From: Corynebacterium amycolatum
GTDB lineage: Bacteria > Actinomycetota > Actinomycetes > Mycobacteriales > Mycobacteriaceae
Assembly (NCBI RefSeq): GCF_016889425.1
Contig: NZ_CP069513.1
Coordinates: 1,612,001-1,676,000, forward strand
Reading direction: 5' to 3'
Length of the DNA: 64,000 nt
The notes under the pieces are model-generated. The model was not told where the DNA came from, did not search any database, and saw only the letters and a program-made list of their open reading frames with translations. Positions 36,343-45,078 of this stretch are shown in pieces. A program made the position numbers and the translations under genes. How positions within the stretch are numbered: the first letter of the stretch is position 1; the number at the start of each line of letters is the position of its first letter.

Positions 36343-36441
36343 GTCCTAATGGCCTTGGTGGCCCTTATGGCCGTGGTTGCCCTGTCGATTTTGGTGGCTC
36401 TGTCTGTTCTGGCCGCCGTTGACAGCCTGTCTGCCTACCCA

Positions 36442-36447
36442 TATGGT
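36442..36447 (+). promoter_or_regulatory. -10 element of the GST-family gene
   Basis: TATGGT ends 7 nt before ATG 36455. The other part of 36150-36441 holds only the repeat element. Confidence 0.45.
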
Positions 36448-36454
36448 TGATGAT

Positions 36455-37546
36455 ATGACAACAAAGTATGAAGCTAACCAGATAGAGGACTCCTCCCATT
36501 CCACCGGCGGTGTGTACTCCCAGGAGGGCAAAGACTTTAACCGCGATACTCGCTATATCAATGACCGCATTGTTAAGAACGGTCGCGAGGTAGGCGAGGG
36601 GATTAAGACGTGGCCCGTTGAAGCCGGGCGCTACCGTCTTGTTGCGGCTCGTGCGTGCCCGTGGGCACACCGCACGCTTATCGTTCGCAGGCTGCTCGGC
36701 TTGGAAGATGCAATTTCGGTCGGAATTCCAGGGCCGGTTCACGATGCCCGCTCCTGGACATTCGACAAGGGGTCAGGTGGCCGCGACGAAATACTCGGCT
36801 ACGAGCGCCTGCAGGAGGCATTCCTAAAGCGCTTCCCGGACTACCAGCGGGGCATTACCGTCCCGGCCATCGTCGAGATTGAATCGGGCGAGGTTGTGAC
36901 CAACGACTTCCCCTGGATCACCTTGGATTTCATTACCGAGTGGACCGAGTTTCATCGCCACGGCGCCCCGGATCTCTACCCGGTGGAGATGCGCGAGGAA
37001 ATGGATGAGCTCATGCAGTTCATCTACACCGAAATCAATAACGGTGTCTACCGCTGCGGCTTCGCGGGTTCGCAAGACTCCTACGACAAAGCTTACGACC
37101 GACTGTTCAGTGCCCTAGACAAGGTATCTGAGCGCTTAGAGACCCGCCGCTACCTCATGGGCGACCACATCACTGAGGCCGACATTCGCCTTTACACGAC
37201 CCTCATCCGCTTCGATGCGGTCTACCACGGCCACTTCAAGTGCAACCGGAACAAGATCTCCGAGATGCCGGTTCTATACAACTACCTGCGTGATCTCTTC
37301 CAGACTCCGGGCTTCGGCGACACCACTGACTTTGTCGATATCAAGCGCCACTACTACGAGGTCCACCGCGACCTCAATCCTTTAGGTATTGTCCCGAAGG
37401 GCCCGGAGCTCTTCGACCTGCTCCAGCCGCACGGTCGTGAAGACCTTGGTGGCAGCCCATTTGGTAACGGTACCGCTCCGGATTCAGTCAACCCGGATCC
37501 CGTTGAAGAGGGCTACCGCATCGAGGATCTCGTCGTAAAGCACTAA
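36455..37546 (+). CDS. Glutathione S-transferase family protein (ECM4/YqjG type)
   Basis: A 363-residue enzyme. The thioredoxin-like domain has the catalytic Cys68 in ARACPWAHRTLIVRR, and the all-helical C-terminal domain follows (about 190-330, MGDHITEADIRLYTTLIRFD). The family comprises S-glutathionyl-hydroquinone reductases. Since actinobacteria use mycothiol rather than glutathione, the true thiol partner is probably mycothiol (inference). ATG 36455 is preferred to 36443 on the basis of the -10 spacing. It precedes coaE by 33 nt. Confidence 0.88.
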   Translation: MTTKYEANQIEDSSHSTGGVYSQEGKDFNRDTRYINDRIVKNGREVGEGIKTWPVEAGRYRLVAARACPWAHRTLIVRRLLGLEDAISVGIPGPVHDARSWTFDKGSGGRDEILGYERLQEAFLKRFPDYQRGITVPAIVEIESGEVVTNDFPWITLDFITEWTEFHRHGAPDLYPVEMREEMDELMQFIYTEINNGVYRCGFAGSQDSYDKAYDRLFSALDKVSERLETRRYLMGDHITEADIRLYTTLIRFDAVYHGHFKCNRNKISEMPVLYNYLRDLFQTPGFGDTTDFVDIKRHYYEVHRDLNPLGIVPKGPELFDLLQPHGREDLGGSPFGNGTAPDSVNPDPVEEGYRIEDLVVKH

Positions 37547-37566
37547 CGTGCCGGGGCGTGTCGACG

Positions 37567-37572
37567 TACCCT
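37567..37572 (+). promoter_or_regulatory. -10 element of coaE
   Basis: TACCCT ends 7 nt before ATG 37580. Confidence 0.5.
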
Positions 37573-37579
37573 TAGAGAC

Positions 37580-38200
37580 ATGCTCAAAGTAGGACTAACC
37601 GGTGGCATGGGCAGTGGAAAATCTACGGTCGCCCGTAGGTTTGCCGAGCTCGGTGCCGCCATCATCGACGCTGATCAGATTGCTCGTGACGTCGTCGAAC
37701 CCGGCGAACCGGCGCTGGCCGAACTCGCCGAAGCTTTCGGCGAGGGCATTTTGCTTGACGACGGCTCCCTCAACCGCGGCGAGCTTGCGAAGCGGGCCTT
37801 CGTATCCGCGGAGAAGACGGAGCTGCTGAACTCCATCACTCACCCGCGTATTGAGCAGCGCACCGAAGAGCAGTTCAACGCGGCAGGTGACGCCATCATC
37901 GTGTTCGACTCGCCGCTGCTAATTGAAATGGGGCAGTCGGAAGTGCAGGACCTCGTCGTGGTTGTGCATACCCCGGTGGAGGTCCGTCTCGACCGTCTGG
38001 TGGAAAGCCGCGGTGTAGACCGAGAGGATGCGAAGCAGCGCATCGCTAAGCAAATCAGCGACGATAAGCGTTTGCAGTTCGCCGATGTGGTGCTGGAAAA
38101 CTCAGGTACCGAGGAGGATCTCGTGCGCCAGGTCGACCGGATTTGGGAGCGGATTATTCAGCCGCTGAACCAGATTCGTCAGCTACAGGCCGGGCAATAG
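37580..38200 (+). CDS. coaE: Dephospho-CoA kinase
   Basis: The last step of coenzyme A synthesis, phosphorylation of the 3' ribose hydroxyl. P-loop GGMGSGKST at residues 8-16, then IIDADQIARDVVEPG with the catalytic Asp, and the lid segment with Arg in the middle. It is a 206-residue single-domain form, without the C-terminal domain fused in mycobacteria. The rpsA-coaE neighbourhood is shared with mycobacteria, here with the GST-family gene between. Confidence 0.94.
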   Translation: MLKVGLTGGMGSGKSTVARRFAELGAAIIDADQIARDVVEPGEPALAELAEAFGEGILLDDGSLNRGELAKRAFVSAEKTELLNSITHPRIEQRTEEQFNAAGDAIIVFDSPLLIEMGQSEVQDLVVVVHTPVEVRLDRLVESRGVDREDAKQRIAKQISDDKRLQFADVVLENSGTEEDLVRQVDRIWERIIQPLNQIRQLQAGQ

Positions 38201-38251
38201 CAGTCCGACCAGTAAACAGTTCCGCAAGCAGACTGACCAGCGGAAGCCCAT

Positions 38252-39442
38252 CTAGGAGGAAGACCGACCGGCAAGATAATCCCGCAGCCGCGCGATCGCC
38301 TCCTCAATCACCTCGGCGCGCTTGCAGAAAGCGAATCGCACCAGGTAGCGGTATTTTTCTGACTCCGGGTCATCCACAAAGGCGGTGACGGGGATAGCTG
38401 CGACTCGGCATTCCTTGACTAGGCGGGTGCAGGTCTCCAGTGCGTCTCCATGCCCCCAGCTCGAGACATCGGCGACGACAAAATACCCTGCCTGCGGCGT
38501 GAAGACGTCGGCGCCAAGGCCCTCCAGCCCATCGGCGAGGAGCCGCATGTTGCCTTCGAGTTGGCTCGCTAGCTCATCCACCCATGGAGCACATTCTTTC
38601 AGGCCACGGGCGACCGCCGGCTGGAGGGGAGTAGCACCGACGTAGCTCAAGAACTGCTTGGCCTTGACCACGCCATCGAGCAACTCGGCCGGAGCGAGCG
38701 TCCAGCCAATCTTCCAGCCGGTGACGTTGAAGGTCTTTGCGGCGCTGGACACGACAATGGTGCGCTCACGCATGCCCGGCAGAGTGCTGATGGAAGAGTG
38801 TGACAATCCGTTGAAGTACAGGCGTTCGTAGACTTCGTCGGCAAGCACAAGCAGATTGTTTGCGATGGCGACATCGGCGATAGCCTGCAAGTCCTCGTTT
38901 GTGAGGATGGTGCCGGTGGGATTGTGCGGCGAATTGATGATGATCATGGCCGTTTCGGCGGTGACGGCATCGGCAAGTGCACTGCGGTCGAGCGACCAGA
39001 AGCGTTCGGTGTCCGAGGCCGTGGGAATGAGCGGCACCGCGGTATATGTGCAGTTAGCCAGTGCGATGGCGGCTTTGTACGAGTCGTAGTACGGCTCGAT
39101 GACGATGACGTGGCTGCCGGGTTCGAGATGCCCCAAGGCGGTGGCGGCAATCGCTTCCGTGGCGCCGACGGTGACCAGGCATTCAGTGTCGGCATCGTAG
39201 ACCTGTCCCGTGCGGCGGGCGCGATCGGCGACGATGGCCTCGCGGAGCACCTTCATACCGCGGCCGGGTCCGTACTGGTTATTTCCGCCAGCTATCTGAT
39301 GCTGCGCCTCAGCGAGTACCTCCGCCGGCCCGTCCCAATCGGGGAAGCCCTGCCCAAGATTGATTGCATCGTACTCAGTGGCGAGGCGGGACATGGTGGC
39401 GAAAATGGTCTCGCCGAAAGGGCGCAAGCGGGAAACGGTCAT
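38252..39442 (-). CDS. PLP-dependent aminotransferase, class I/II
   Basis: A 396-residue fold type I aminotransferase. The PLP lysine is in SSAAKTFNVTGWKIGW. Asn-Pro of NSPHNPTGT contacts the carboxylate and YRYLVRFAFCK lies near the C-terminal arginine. It resembles the kynurenine/methionine or N-succinyl-diaminopimelate (DapC-like) aminotransferase group; substrate not certain. ATG 39442 is chosen because the -10 hexamer ends 7 nt upstream and homologues start with a short RLRPFGETIF segment. The 34-residue upstream extension is untypical. Confidence 0.9.
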   Translation of the reverse strand: MTVSRLRPFGETIFATMSRLATEYDAINLGQGFPDWDGPAEVLAEAQHQIAGGNNQYGPGRGMKVLREAIVADRARRTGQVYDADTECLVTVGATEAIAATALGHLEPGSHVIVIEPYYDSYKAAIALANCTYTAVPLIPTASDTERFWSLDRSALADAVTAETAMIIINSPHNPTGTILTNEDLQAIADVAIANNLLVLADEVYERLYFNGLSHSSISTLPGMRERTIVVSSAAKTFNVTGWKIGWTLAPAELLDGVVKAKQFLSYVGATPLQPAVARGLKECAPWVDELASQLEGNMRLLADGLEGLGADVFTPQAGYFVVADVSSWGHGDALETCTRLVKECRVAAIPVTAFVDDPESEKYRYLVRFAFCKRAEVIEEAIARLRDYLAGRSSS

Positions 39443-39449
39443 GGTATTT

Positions 39450-39455
39450 ACTGTA
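39450..39455 (-). promoter_or_regulatory. -10 element of the aminotransferase gene
   Basis: Minus-strand TACAGT ends 7 nt before ATG 39442. Confidence 0.55.
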
Positions 39456-39635
39456 GGTGGAATCTCATGAGTTCGAAGCATGAAGCTGCAGGATGTGATG
39501 GTCGTCAGTCCGCGAAGCTGTGTACACCAGCTTTGGCGTGCCATCTCTGAGCGCTACAAATCGAAGCGACAATTCTAGACAAGAGCTTCAGATATTCTGT
39601 GCATTCTCTTCCTTTTAAAAAATAGTCTTTACCGC

Positions 39636-41021
39636 ATGCAAGATTGGTCGTGGTACGCCCTTGAGGCTGCCAAATTGGTACAGCTGCGTGGCAGAGTTCC
39701 AGAAATTATCGCAGTTATACTAATGCTGCTGACTCTCGGGTTTCTCCTTTGGCTGGTTGCAAAGGGGAACAGCTCTAGAAAATCGGGACTAATTCAAGTT
39801 TGCGCGATTGTAGTGGCTGTCTCTGTGGTGAGCACCATCGGCTGGTATGTGCTTAATAAGGTGTGGCGACCGATCCCGGACTACATCGGTATTGAAGTTT
39901 TCGGACCATTCGCATCTGGCTTGTCCGGCATCGTTGCTCTAGTTGTAATTGCGTCTTCCAAGAAGCCTAGGCGCATCATTGCGGGTCTTCTCGTCTGCTC
40001 ACTATCAGTACTCGGCGCCTATGCCGTTCCCAATATTCACTATGGCACGTATGCAAACTTGGCCCAGGTGCTACGCGGACCAGGCAAAGTGCAGGCTTTT
40101 GGCGAGGTAGATGGGCTCGCGCCGGTCGCGGATGTTTATCGTCCCGGTGACAGTGAGTCGGCAAAACAAACATCCTTGGAACAACGGTGGCGGCCACGCC
40201 AAGCCGAAAATATAGGTACTGATAGTAGCGTTCTCGTTCAAGCCGATATCCCTGCTACTAACTTCTCTCCGCGCCCCTCCATCGTCTACCTTCCTCCGGC
40301 ATATTTTACTCGACCGCGTCCGCTGCTGCCTGTGCTTGTGCTAATGCCAGGACAGCCGGGTACGCCTAAGGATTGGTTGGTAAACGGTGACCTAAAAAAC
40401 ACTATGGACCGCTTTGCTGAGCAACACAATGGATTGGCGCCGATTGTGGCGATTGCTGATCAGCTTTCTTCGAGCTTCAAGAACCCGCTCTGCTCCGATA
40501 CTGAAAATGGGGCGGTCGCAACCTATCTGGAACATGACGTACCGGCGTGGCTAGAGGAACACTTCCAAGTAGACACTCGACCGCAATCGTGGGCTGTTGG
40601 CGGATTGTCCAATGGAGGTACCTGCGCAATGCAGGTTCTCAGCCGTAAAGGTGGGCCGTACCGCACCGTTTTGGACATGTCGGGTGAGGAGTTTCCAAAT
40701 CTGCACAACCTTGAGACGACTATCGACAAGGGATTTGGCGGTGACAAGGCCGCATTTGAGGAAAACAATCCACTTTCGATTTTTTCCTCGGGGGAGGATT
40801 TCACCGGGTATTCCGCATTTTGTTCCATTGGCGATAAGGAACCTAGAGACGTCATCGAAGGGCTCTGGAAGGTCTGCCGAGCCGGGCATAGCCAGGGAAT
40901 GGACGTACAGGAGCGCACCTATTCTGGAACGCACGAATGGAAGGTGTGGGAGAAGTCGCTTGACGACGAGCTTCCCTGGCTCGCGGCGAAAATGAATCTT
41001 ATTCGGACGCCGAGCCACTAA
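39636..41021 (+). CDS. Membrane-anchored esterase, likely aminoacyl-lipid hydrolase
   Basis: A 461-residue protein with three to four N-terminal membrane helices (within residues 20-140) and an extracellular alpha/beta-hydrolase domain of the esterase D/antigen 85 type. The nucleophile elbow is GGLSNGGTCA, and SGTHEWKVW holds the likely catalytic His. It is followed after 79 nt by an MprF-like aminoacyl-lipid synthase. In C. glutamicum a paired hydrolase removes alanine from alanyl-phosphatidylglycerol, so the same role is inferred. Codon use here and in the next gene is visibly more AT-rich (ATT, TTG, AAA) than in flanking genes. Confidence 0.75.
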   Translation: MQDWSWYALEAAKLVQLRGRVPEIIAVILMLLTLGFLLWLVAKGNSSRKSGLIQVCAIVVAVSVVSTIGWYVLNKVWRPIPDYIGIEVFGPFASGLSGIVALVVIASSKKPRRIIAGLLVCSLSVLGAYAVPNIHYGTYANLAQVLRGPGKVQAFGEVDGLAPVADVYRPGDSESAKQTSLEQRWRPRQAENIGTDSSVLVQADIPATNFSPRPSIVYLPPAYFTRPRPLLPVLVLMPGQPGTPKDWLVNGDLKNTMDRFAEQHNGLAPIVAIADQLSSSFKNPLCSDTENGAVATYLEHDVPAWLEEHFQVDTRPQSWAVGGLSNGGTCAMQVLSRKGGPYRTVLDMSGEEFPNLHNLETTIDKGFGGDKAAFEENNPLSIFSSGEDFTGYSAFCSIGDKEPRDVIEGLWKVCRAGHSQGMDVQERTYSGTHEWKVWEKSLDDELPWLAAKMNLIRTPSH

Positions 41022-41100
41022 GTCGCAAGACTACTAAATATGTTTCCCAATACGCCATTAAAAGTGGGCTGTCTGTTTAGATCAACTTCGAGATAAAAGA

Positions 41101-43701
41101 TTGGATTTCAAGGATATGGCGCTACAATCGTTATTTCAGTGGCTTAAGGCGCACGGAAAAATCTTAAAGATTGTTTTCTATATTGTGATAATCTCCATTA
41201 TCGTGCTTGTCGCTCGTGACCAGTTTGCCGCTATTTCAGGAAGCCAACTTCGAGAAATATTTGTTGATACGTCGATGCACCTAAATGCAATCATCATGGC
41301 ATTGGGACTGATTGCGTTCAGCGCGACGGGGCTCTACGATTTGGTCGCTTCCAAATACGCCGGTGTGGAGGTGTCACCGCGCGAAGCGTTGAAAATCGGT
41401 TGGATTGCGCAGGCCTTTAATAATTTTGCCGGATTTGGCGGTCTCACCGGAGGCACAATTCGCGCAAAATACTATACCTGGGCGGGTGCGGACCGAGATA
41501 AGTCCATTGGAGTTTCGGCCAGTGTGTGGGCTGCCAACCTACTTGGATTATTCGTACTGTTGGCAATAACTTTGCCGTACGCAGTGCATTTCGATGGCTG
41601 GTTAATTATCGTCGCGATAATCTCATGTATGTATCTACCGCTGTTTTTCTTGGCGGACAGATTGAAACTTGGGGTGATCGATTTAAGAAAAACGAGGTTT
41701 GCGCAGATAGGAATGCGCGAAAAGTGGAATCTTCTCGGCGCCTCTGTTATCGATTGGGCCGCAGCTGGGCTATTTTTCTGGGCATGTGTTCGTGTCTTCA
41801 CACTGGATTTCTCATTCCCAATTGCTATCTTTATTTTTGCAACCGCGACTTTGGCCGGATTGCTATCTTTCCTGCCCGCGGGTGCCGGTAGCTTCGACCT
41901 CACGGTGATTGCACTGTGCGCCAAACTTGGCCTCGACACTAATCAAGTTTTGCTTGGGCTGGTACTGTATCGCGTTTTCTATTACATCGTTCCGTGGCTG
42001 TTGGCCACGGTCGTGTGGGTCGCCGACAGCGTGAAAGAACTCGAGTCCGATTTTCCGCACCGTGTCATGGCGCGGGTGCTGGCTTTAGTAACCGTTTTTT
42101 CTAGCCTCCTGCTCTTTATCTCAGCGCTAACACCTGAAATCGCCTCTCGTATTCAAATCATCCAAGAGGTTTTGCCAAGTACTGTGCGGAAGGCATCGCA
42201 CTTGACAGTGTTATTTACCGCAGTCATGTTGCTTATCTTGGCGCGCGGGATTAACCAGCGAGTTAGGCGTTGTTACCAGCTGGTCTTGGTCTTGCTCGGT
42301 GTGGCAGCTGTTGCTTGTTTAGCCCGCGGAATCGACTATGAAGAGGCTATTTATCTCGGGGTCTTTGCACTAGCACTATTTGCATCGCGCAGTGCCTTTG
42401 ACCGAGATCCACTCCCATTAAAGTGGAGTAGTTTCGTGCCGACGGCAGCTCTGGCGATTGCTATTCCAATCGTGCTTTCGAGTTGGCATGCGCTTCGGGT
42501 AAACAAGGTGGTCAATGTACCCGCACCATCCCATCATGCCAATACCCACTGGCCAATGATTCTTTTCTACGTAATGCTCGCCTGCGCAGTGGCAATTGCG
42601 GTATTGTTTTCTCGTTGCCGCGCTCCAGAGTTTGAGGAGCCATGCGAAGAGCAGACACGTCGTTTCGAGAAGCTGATTGCAAAATGGGGTGGAAATGCTT
42701 TCTCGCACCTATATTACCTAGGCGACAAGCAGGTCTTCTTTACCGTCGATAAGCGAAATGGTGCGGATAGAGCAGCACTGTTGTATCGCCCGCAGGGTAC
42801 GACATTGATTGCACTCGGTGACCCATTTGGCGACCCGGATTCTTTCAATCAATTATTCGCGGACTTTATTGATTATGCAGACACCTTTCAGTGTTCCGTC
42901 GCATTCTATGAAGTGGGCGAAGAGCATTTGGCGCGGTGCGTCAATGAGGGGATGAGCCTGGTCAAATTAGGTGAAGATGCGACGGTTGATATTTCTGGCT
43001 TCACGAGAGTCGGTAGTAAGGGCAAGACCTTCCGGCGCATGCACAACAAGTTGGAAAGCTCCGCTTGTACTTTTGAAATTGTCGAAGCACCGTACAGTCC
43101 AGACCTCATTACGGAATTGCGAGATGCATCGCAGGCGTGGCTCGGAAAGCGCACAGAAATGAGTTTTTCTCTCGGCTTCTTCGACGAGAATTATCTATCT
43201 CGTGCACCGATTGCCATAGTCCGATCGGCAGACTCAGATCGTATTGAAGGGTTCGCATCGCTAATGCCGCAGGGGTTAAGCGTTGCGTCGGTGGATTTGA
43301 TGCGCATTCGCCCCGATGCGCCAGATGGCGTGATGGATGGCATTTTCGTGAATCTGATGGAGTGGGCAAAGAACCATGGATATACCGAGTTCAATTTTGG
43401 CATGGCACCAATGTCAAACACAGGTGCCCGACCGCATTCTAGGCTCAGCGAAAAAACGATCTATTTGGTGTACAACTACGGCGGACGGATTTATAACTTC
43501 CGCGGGCTGCGCAATTACAAGGAGAAGTTCAAGCCTGTATGGAAGTCTCGGTACTTGACCTACACCGATGTGAAATCGTTGCCTGCCATTACCGCAAGTC
43601 TGTCGAAACTGATCAATCGGCCAGGGCAGTATTCAGCAATTGCGCTGTCAACGAGTGAAGACGAAATGCCTGCTCCCGAAATGGCAATCAACGCTAATTG
43701 A
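41101..43701 (+). CDS. mprF: MprF/LysX-type aminoacyl-phosphatidylglycerol synthase
   Basis: An 866-residue membrane protein. About 14 hydrophobic helices (residues 20-530) include the flippase domain with FAGFGGLTGGTIRAKYYTW. The C-terminal cytoplasmic DUF2156 domain (about 545-850) transfers an amino acid from aminoacyl-tRNA to phosphatidylglycerol or diacylglycerol, with ALGDPFGDP, KGKTFRRMHNKLE and FNFGMAPMSNTG. The amino acid (Lys or Ala) cannot be told. The start is TTG 41101 or ATG 41116; neither has a clean ribosome site. The last 8 nt overlap the convergent lipoprotein gene. Confidence 0.88.
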   Translation: MDFKDMALQSLFQWLKAHGKILKIVFYIVIISIIVLVARDQFAAISGSQLREIFVDTSMHLNAIIMALGLIAFSATGLYDLVASKYAGVEVSPREALKIGWIAQAFNNFAGFGGLTGGTIRAKYYTWAGADRDKSIGVSASVWAANLLGLFVLLAITLPYAVHFDGWLIIVAIISCMYLPLFFLADRLKLGVIDLRKTRFAQIGMREKWNLLGASVIDWAAAGLFFWACVRVFTLDFSFPIAIFIFATATLAGLLSFLPAGAGSFDLTVIALCAKLGLDTNQVLLGLVLYRVFYYIVPWLLATVVWVADSVKELESDFPHRVMARVLALVTVFSSLLLFISALTPEIASRIQIIQEVLPSTVRKASHLTVLFTAVMLLILARGINQRVRRCYQLVLVLLGVAAVACLARGIDYEEAIYLGVFALALFASRSAFDRDPLPLKWSSFVPTAALAIAIPIVLSSWHALRVNKVVNVPAPSHHANTHWPMILFYVMLACAVAIAVLFSRCRAPEFEEPCEEQTRRFEKLIAKWGGNAFSHLYYLGDKQVFFTVDKRNGADRAALLYRPQGTTLIALGDPFGDPDSFNQLFADFIDYADTFQCSVAFYEVGEEHLARCVNEGMSLVKLGEDATVDISGFTRVGSKGKTFRRMHNKLESSACTFEIVEAPYSPDLITELRDASQAWLGKRTEMSFSLGFFDENYLSRAPIAIVRSADSDRIEGFASLMPQGLSVASVDLMRIRPDAPDGVMDGIFVNLMEWAKNHGYTEFNFGMAPMSNTGARPHSRLSEKTIYLVYNYGGRIYNFRGLRNYKEKFKPVWKSRYLTYTDVKSLPAITASLSKLINRPGQYSAIALSTSEDEMPAPEMAINAN

Positions 43702-44401
43702 TATAAATCCGTGCGTCGTTTCCGCCGCTGCACGCCACGACACCATCGCCCTGCGTGCCGCAGCTGACATCGTAGGTCTGGCCGGTCGCAGGGCTCGTTG
43801 CCTGAATATTCGGCTTCAAATTATCGCGAATGTTATCAGCGGTGGCGTTGAGACCGTCGGTCTGCTGATGGAAGACCTCGGTGGCAAACTCACAGCTGGT
43901 ATTCGGCCCGGCAACGACCAGATTCGTGCGGTAACCATCGCCATACACGCAAACAGTCATCTCCTCGCCCCCGGTAAACGTGGTCCCCGGCGACGAGTTG
44001 CTGTAGATGATGTCCCTCATCGCCTGGCCGATGTCTGCATTTTCGCTTGACGACGAAGACGTGGTTTCCGTATCCCCATTGGTTTGTCCACCATTTTGTG
44101 ATGGGGCCGTCTCGGAAGAATTTGCATCGTCGGAGGTGTCGTCGGAGTTTCCGGCAGCGCCACCGTTATTGCTGCCGCCAGCATCAGAGTTTGAGCCGGT
44201 TGGGTTCGGCCTATTCTCTGAGTTTGCGTTTGATGCGTTGCCGTCAGTCTGAGTCATGGTGGCGGTGTCAGCTGCCGATTGGCTAGTTACTGCGCCGTCG
44301 TTTTGAGAGCAGGCGGTGAAGGTCAATGCGGTTGTGGCGAGGATACCGGCGATGAGTGCACGTCGTGAAGCAAAGGTGTGGTGGGTGTTCGTAGGCGTCA
44401 C
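43694..44401 (-). CDS. Lipoprotein with long Asn/Ser/Asp-rich linker
   Basis: The signal segment ALIAGILATTALTFTAC ends in a lipobox-like FTAC. After it come about 90 residues of low-complexity Asn, Ser, Gly, Asp and Thr. A C-terminal domain of about 110 residues follows with four Cys (near TVCVYGDGY, NTSCEFA, DVSCGTQGDG and VVACSGG), possibly two disulfides. I do not recognise this domain. GTG 44401 is chosen because it gives a normal signal-peptide length; the frame extends to ATG 44491, which overlaps the response regulator gene. The surface location suits a cell-envelope role. Confidence 0.65.
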   Translation of the reverse strand: MTPTNTHHTFASRRALIAGILATTALTFTACSQNDGAVTSQSAADTATMTQTDGNASNANSENRPNPTGSNSDAGGSNNGGAAGNSDDTSDDANSSETAPSQNGGQTNGDTETTSSSSSENADIGQAMRDIIYSNSSPGTTFTGGEEMTVCVYGDGYRTNLVVAGPNTSCEFATEVFHQQTDGLNATADNIRDNLKPNIQATSPATGQTYDVSCGTQGDGVVACSGGNDARIYIN

Positions 44402-44481
44402 GCAGTGGGCAGTAGGGAGTTTTCGCACTATGAAAGTAATAACGATTCGATGAAAATCAGGGCGGTATTTCGACCTGTTTT

Positions 44482-45078
44482 CTAGAGCCAACCATTGTCG
44501 CGAGCAGTTTTCGCGGCCTCGACGCGGTTTGAGGTATTCGTCTTCGTGATAATTGACGACACCTGATTGCGCACCGTGCCCTTGGCAATGAAGAGCTGGC
44601 CGGCGATTGTGCCCGTATCAGCGCCTTGGAGAATCAGTCGAGCGATCTCGACTTCGCGGTCGGTCAGGGGAGAGTCGGCCGTGAAAAGTGAGGCCTCGGC
44701 CAAGGCCGGATCGATGACTCGGAGGTCGGAGTGGATGCGTCGAATAGCTTCTGCGAGCTGCTCAGGAGGCGTGTCCTTTGCCAGGAATCCGCTGGCACCG
44801 GCCTGAAGTGCGCGTTTGAGGTAGCCGGGGCGAGCAAAAGTAGTGACGACGAGGCAGCGGCAGTGGTCAGAAATTTTCGCGATGGTGTCAATGCCGTTGA
44901 GGCGCGGCATTTCGATGTCAATAAGCGCGACATCGACGTCCTGCTCGATGACTTTTTGCGTTGTTTCAATGCCGTCGGCGGCTTCAGCCACGATGTCCAA
45001 GTCCGGTTCGGTTTCCAGTAGAGCCTTTAAAGCCCCTCGAACTAGGTGCTGATCATCAGCTATGAGAACGCGAATCAT
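44482..45078 (-). CDS. NarL/LuxR family response regulator
   Basis: A 198-residue regulator. The receiver domain has acidic residues Asp8-Asp9, phosphoacceptor Asp54 (ALIDIEMP) and a conserved Thr and Lys further on. The C-terminal LuxR-type helix-turn-helix is LTDREVEIARLILQGADTG to about residue 190. It overlaps the kinase gene by 4 nt and is last in a transcript ABC ATPase-permease-kinase-regulator. It probably activates this operon. Confidence 0.93.
   Translation of the reverse strand: MIRVLIADDQHLVRGALKALLETEPDLDIVAEAADGIETTQKVIEQDVDVALIDIEMPRLNGIDTIAKISDHCRCLVVTTFARPGYLKRALQAGASGFLAKDTPPEQLAEAIRRIHSDLRVIDPALAEASLFTADSPLTDREVEIARLILQGADTGTIAGQLFIAKGTVRNQVSSIITKTNTSNRVEAAKTARDNGWL

Noticed and set aside
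36107..36349. 80-codon hydrophobic frame after rpsA
   Set aside because: It reads through the rpsA terminator and the palindromic repeat; no ribosome site.
44402..44491. Longer N-terminus of the lipoprotein at 43694-44401
   Set aside because: It would place about 46 residues before the hydrophobic core, too long for a lipoprotein signal peptide, and would overlap the response regulator gene.
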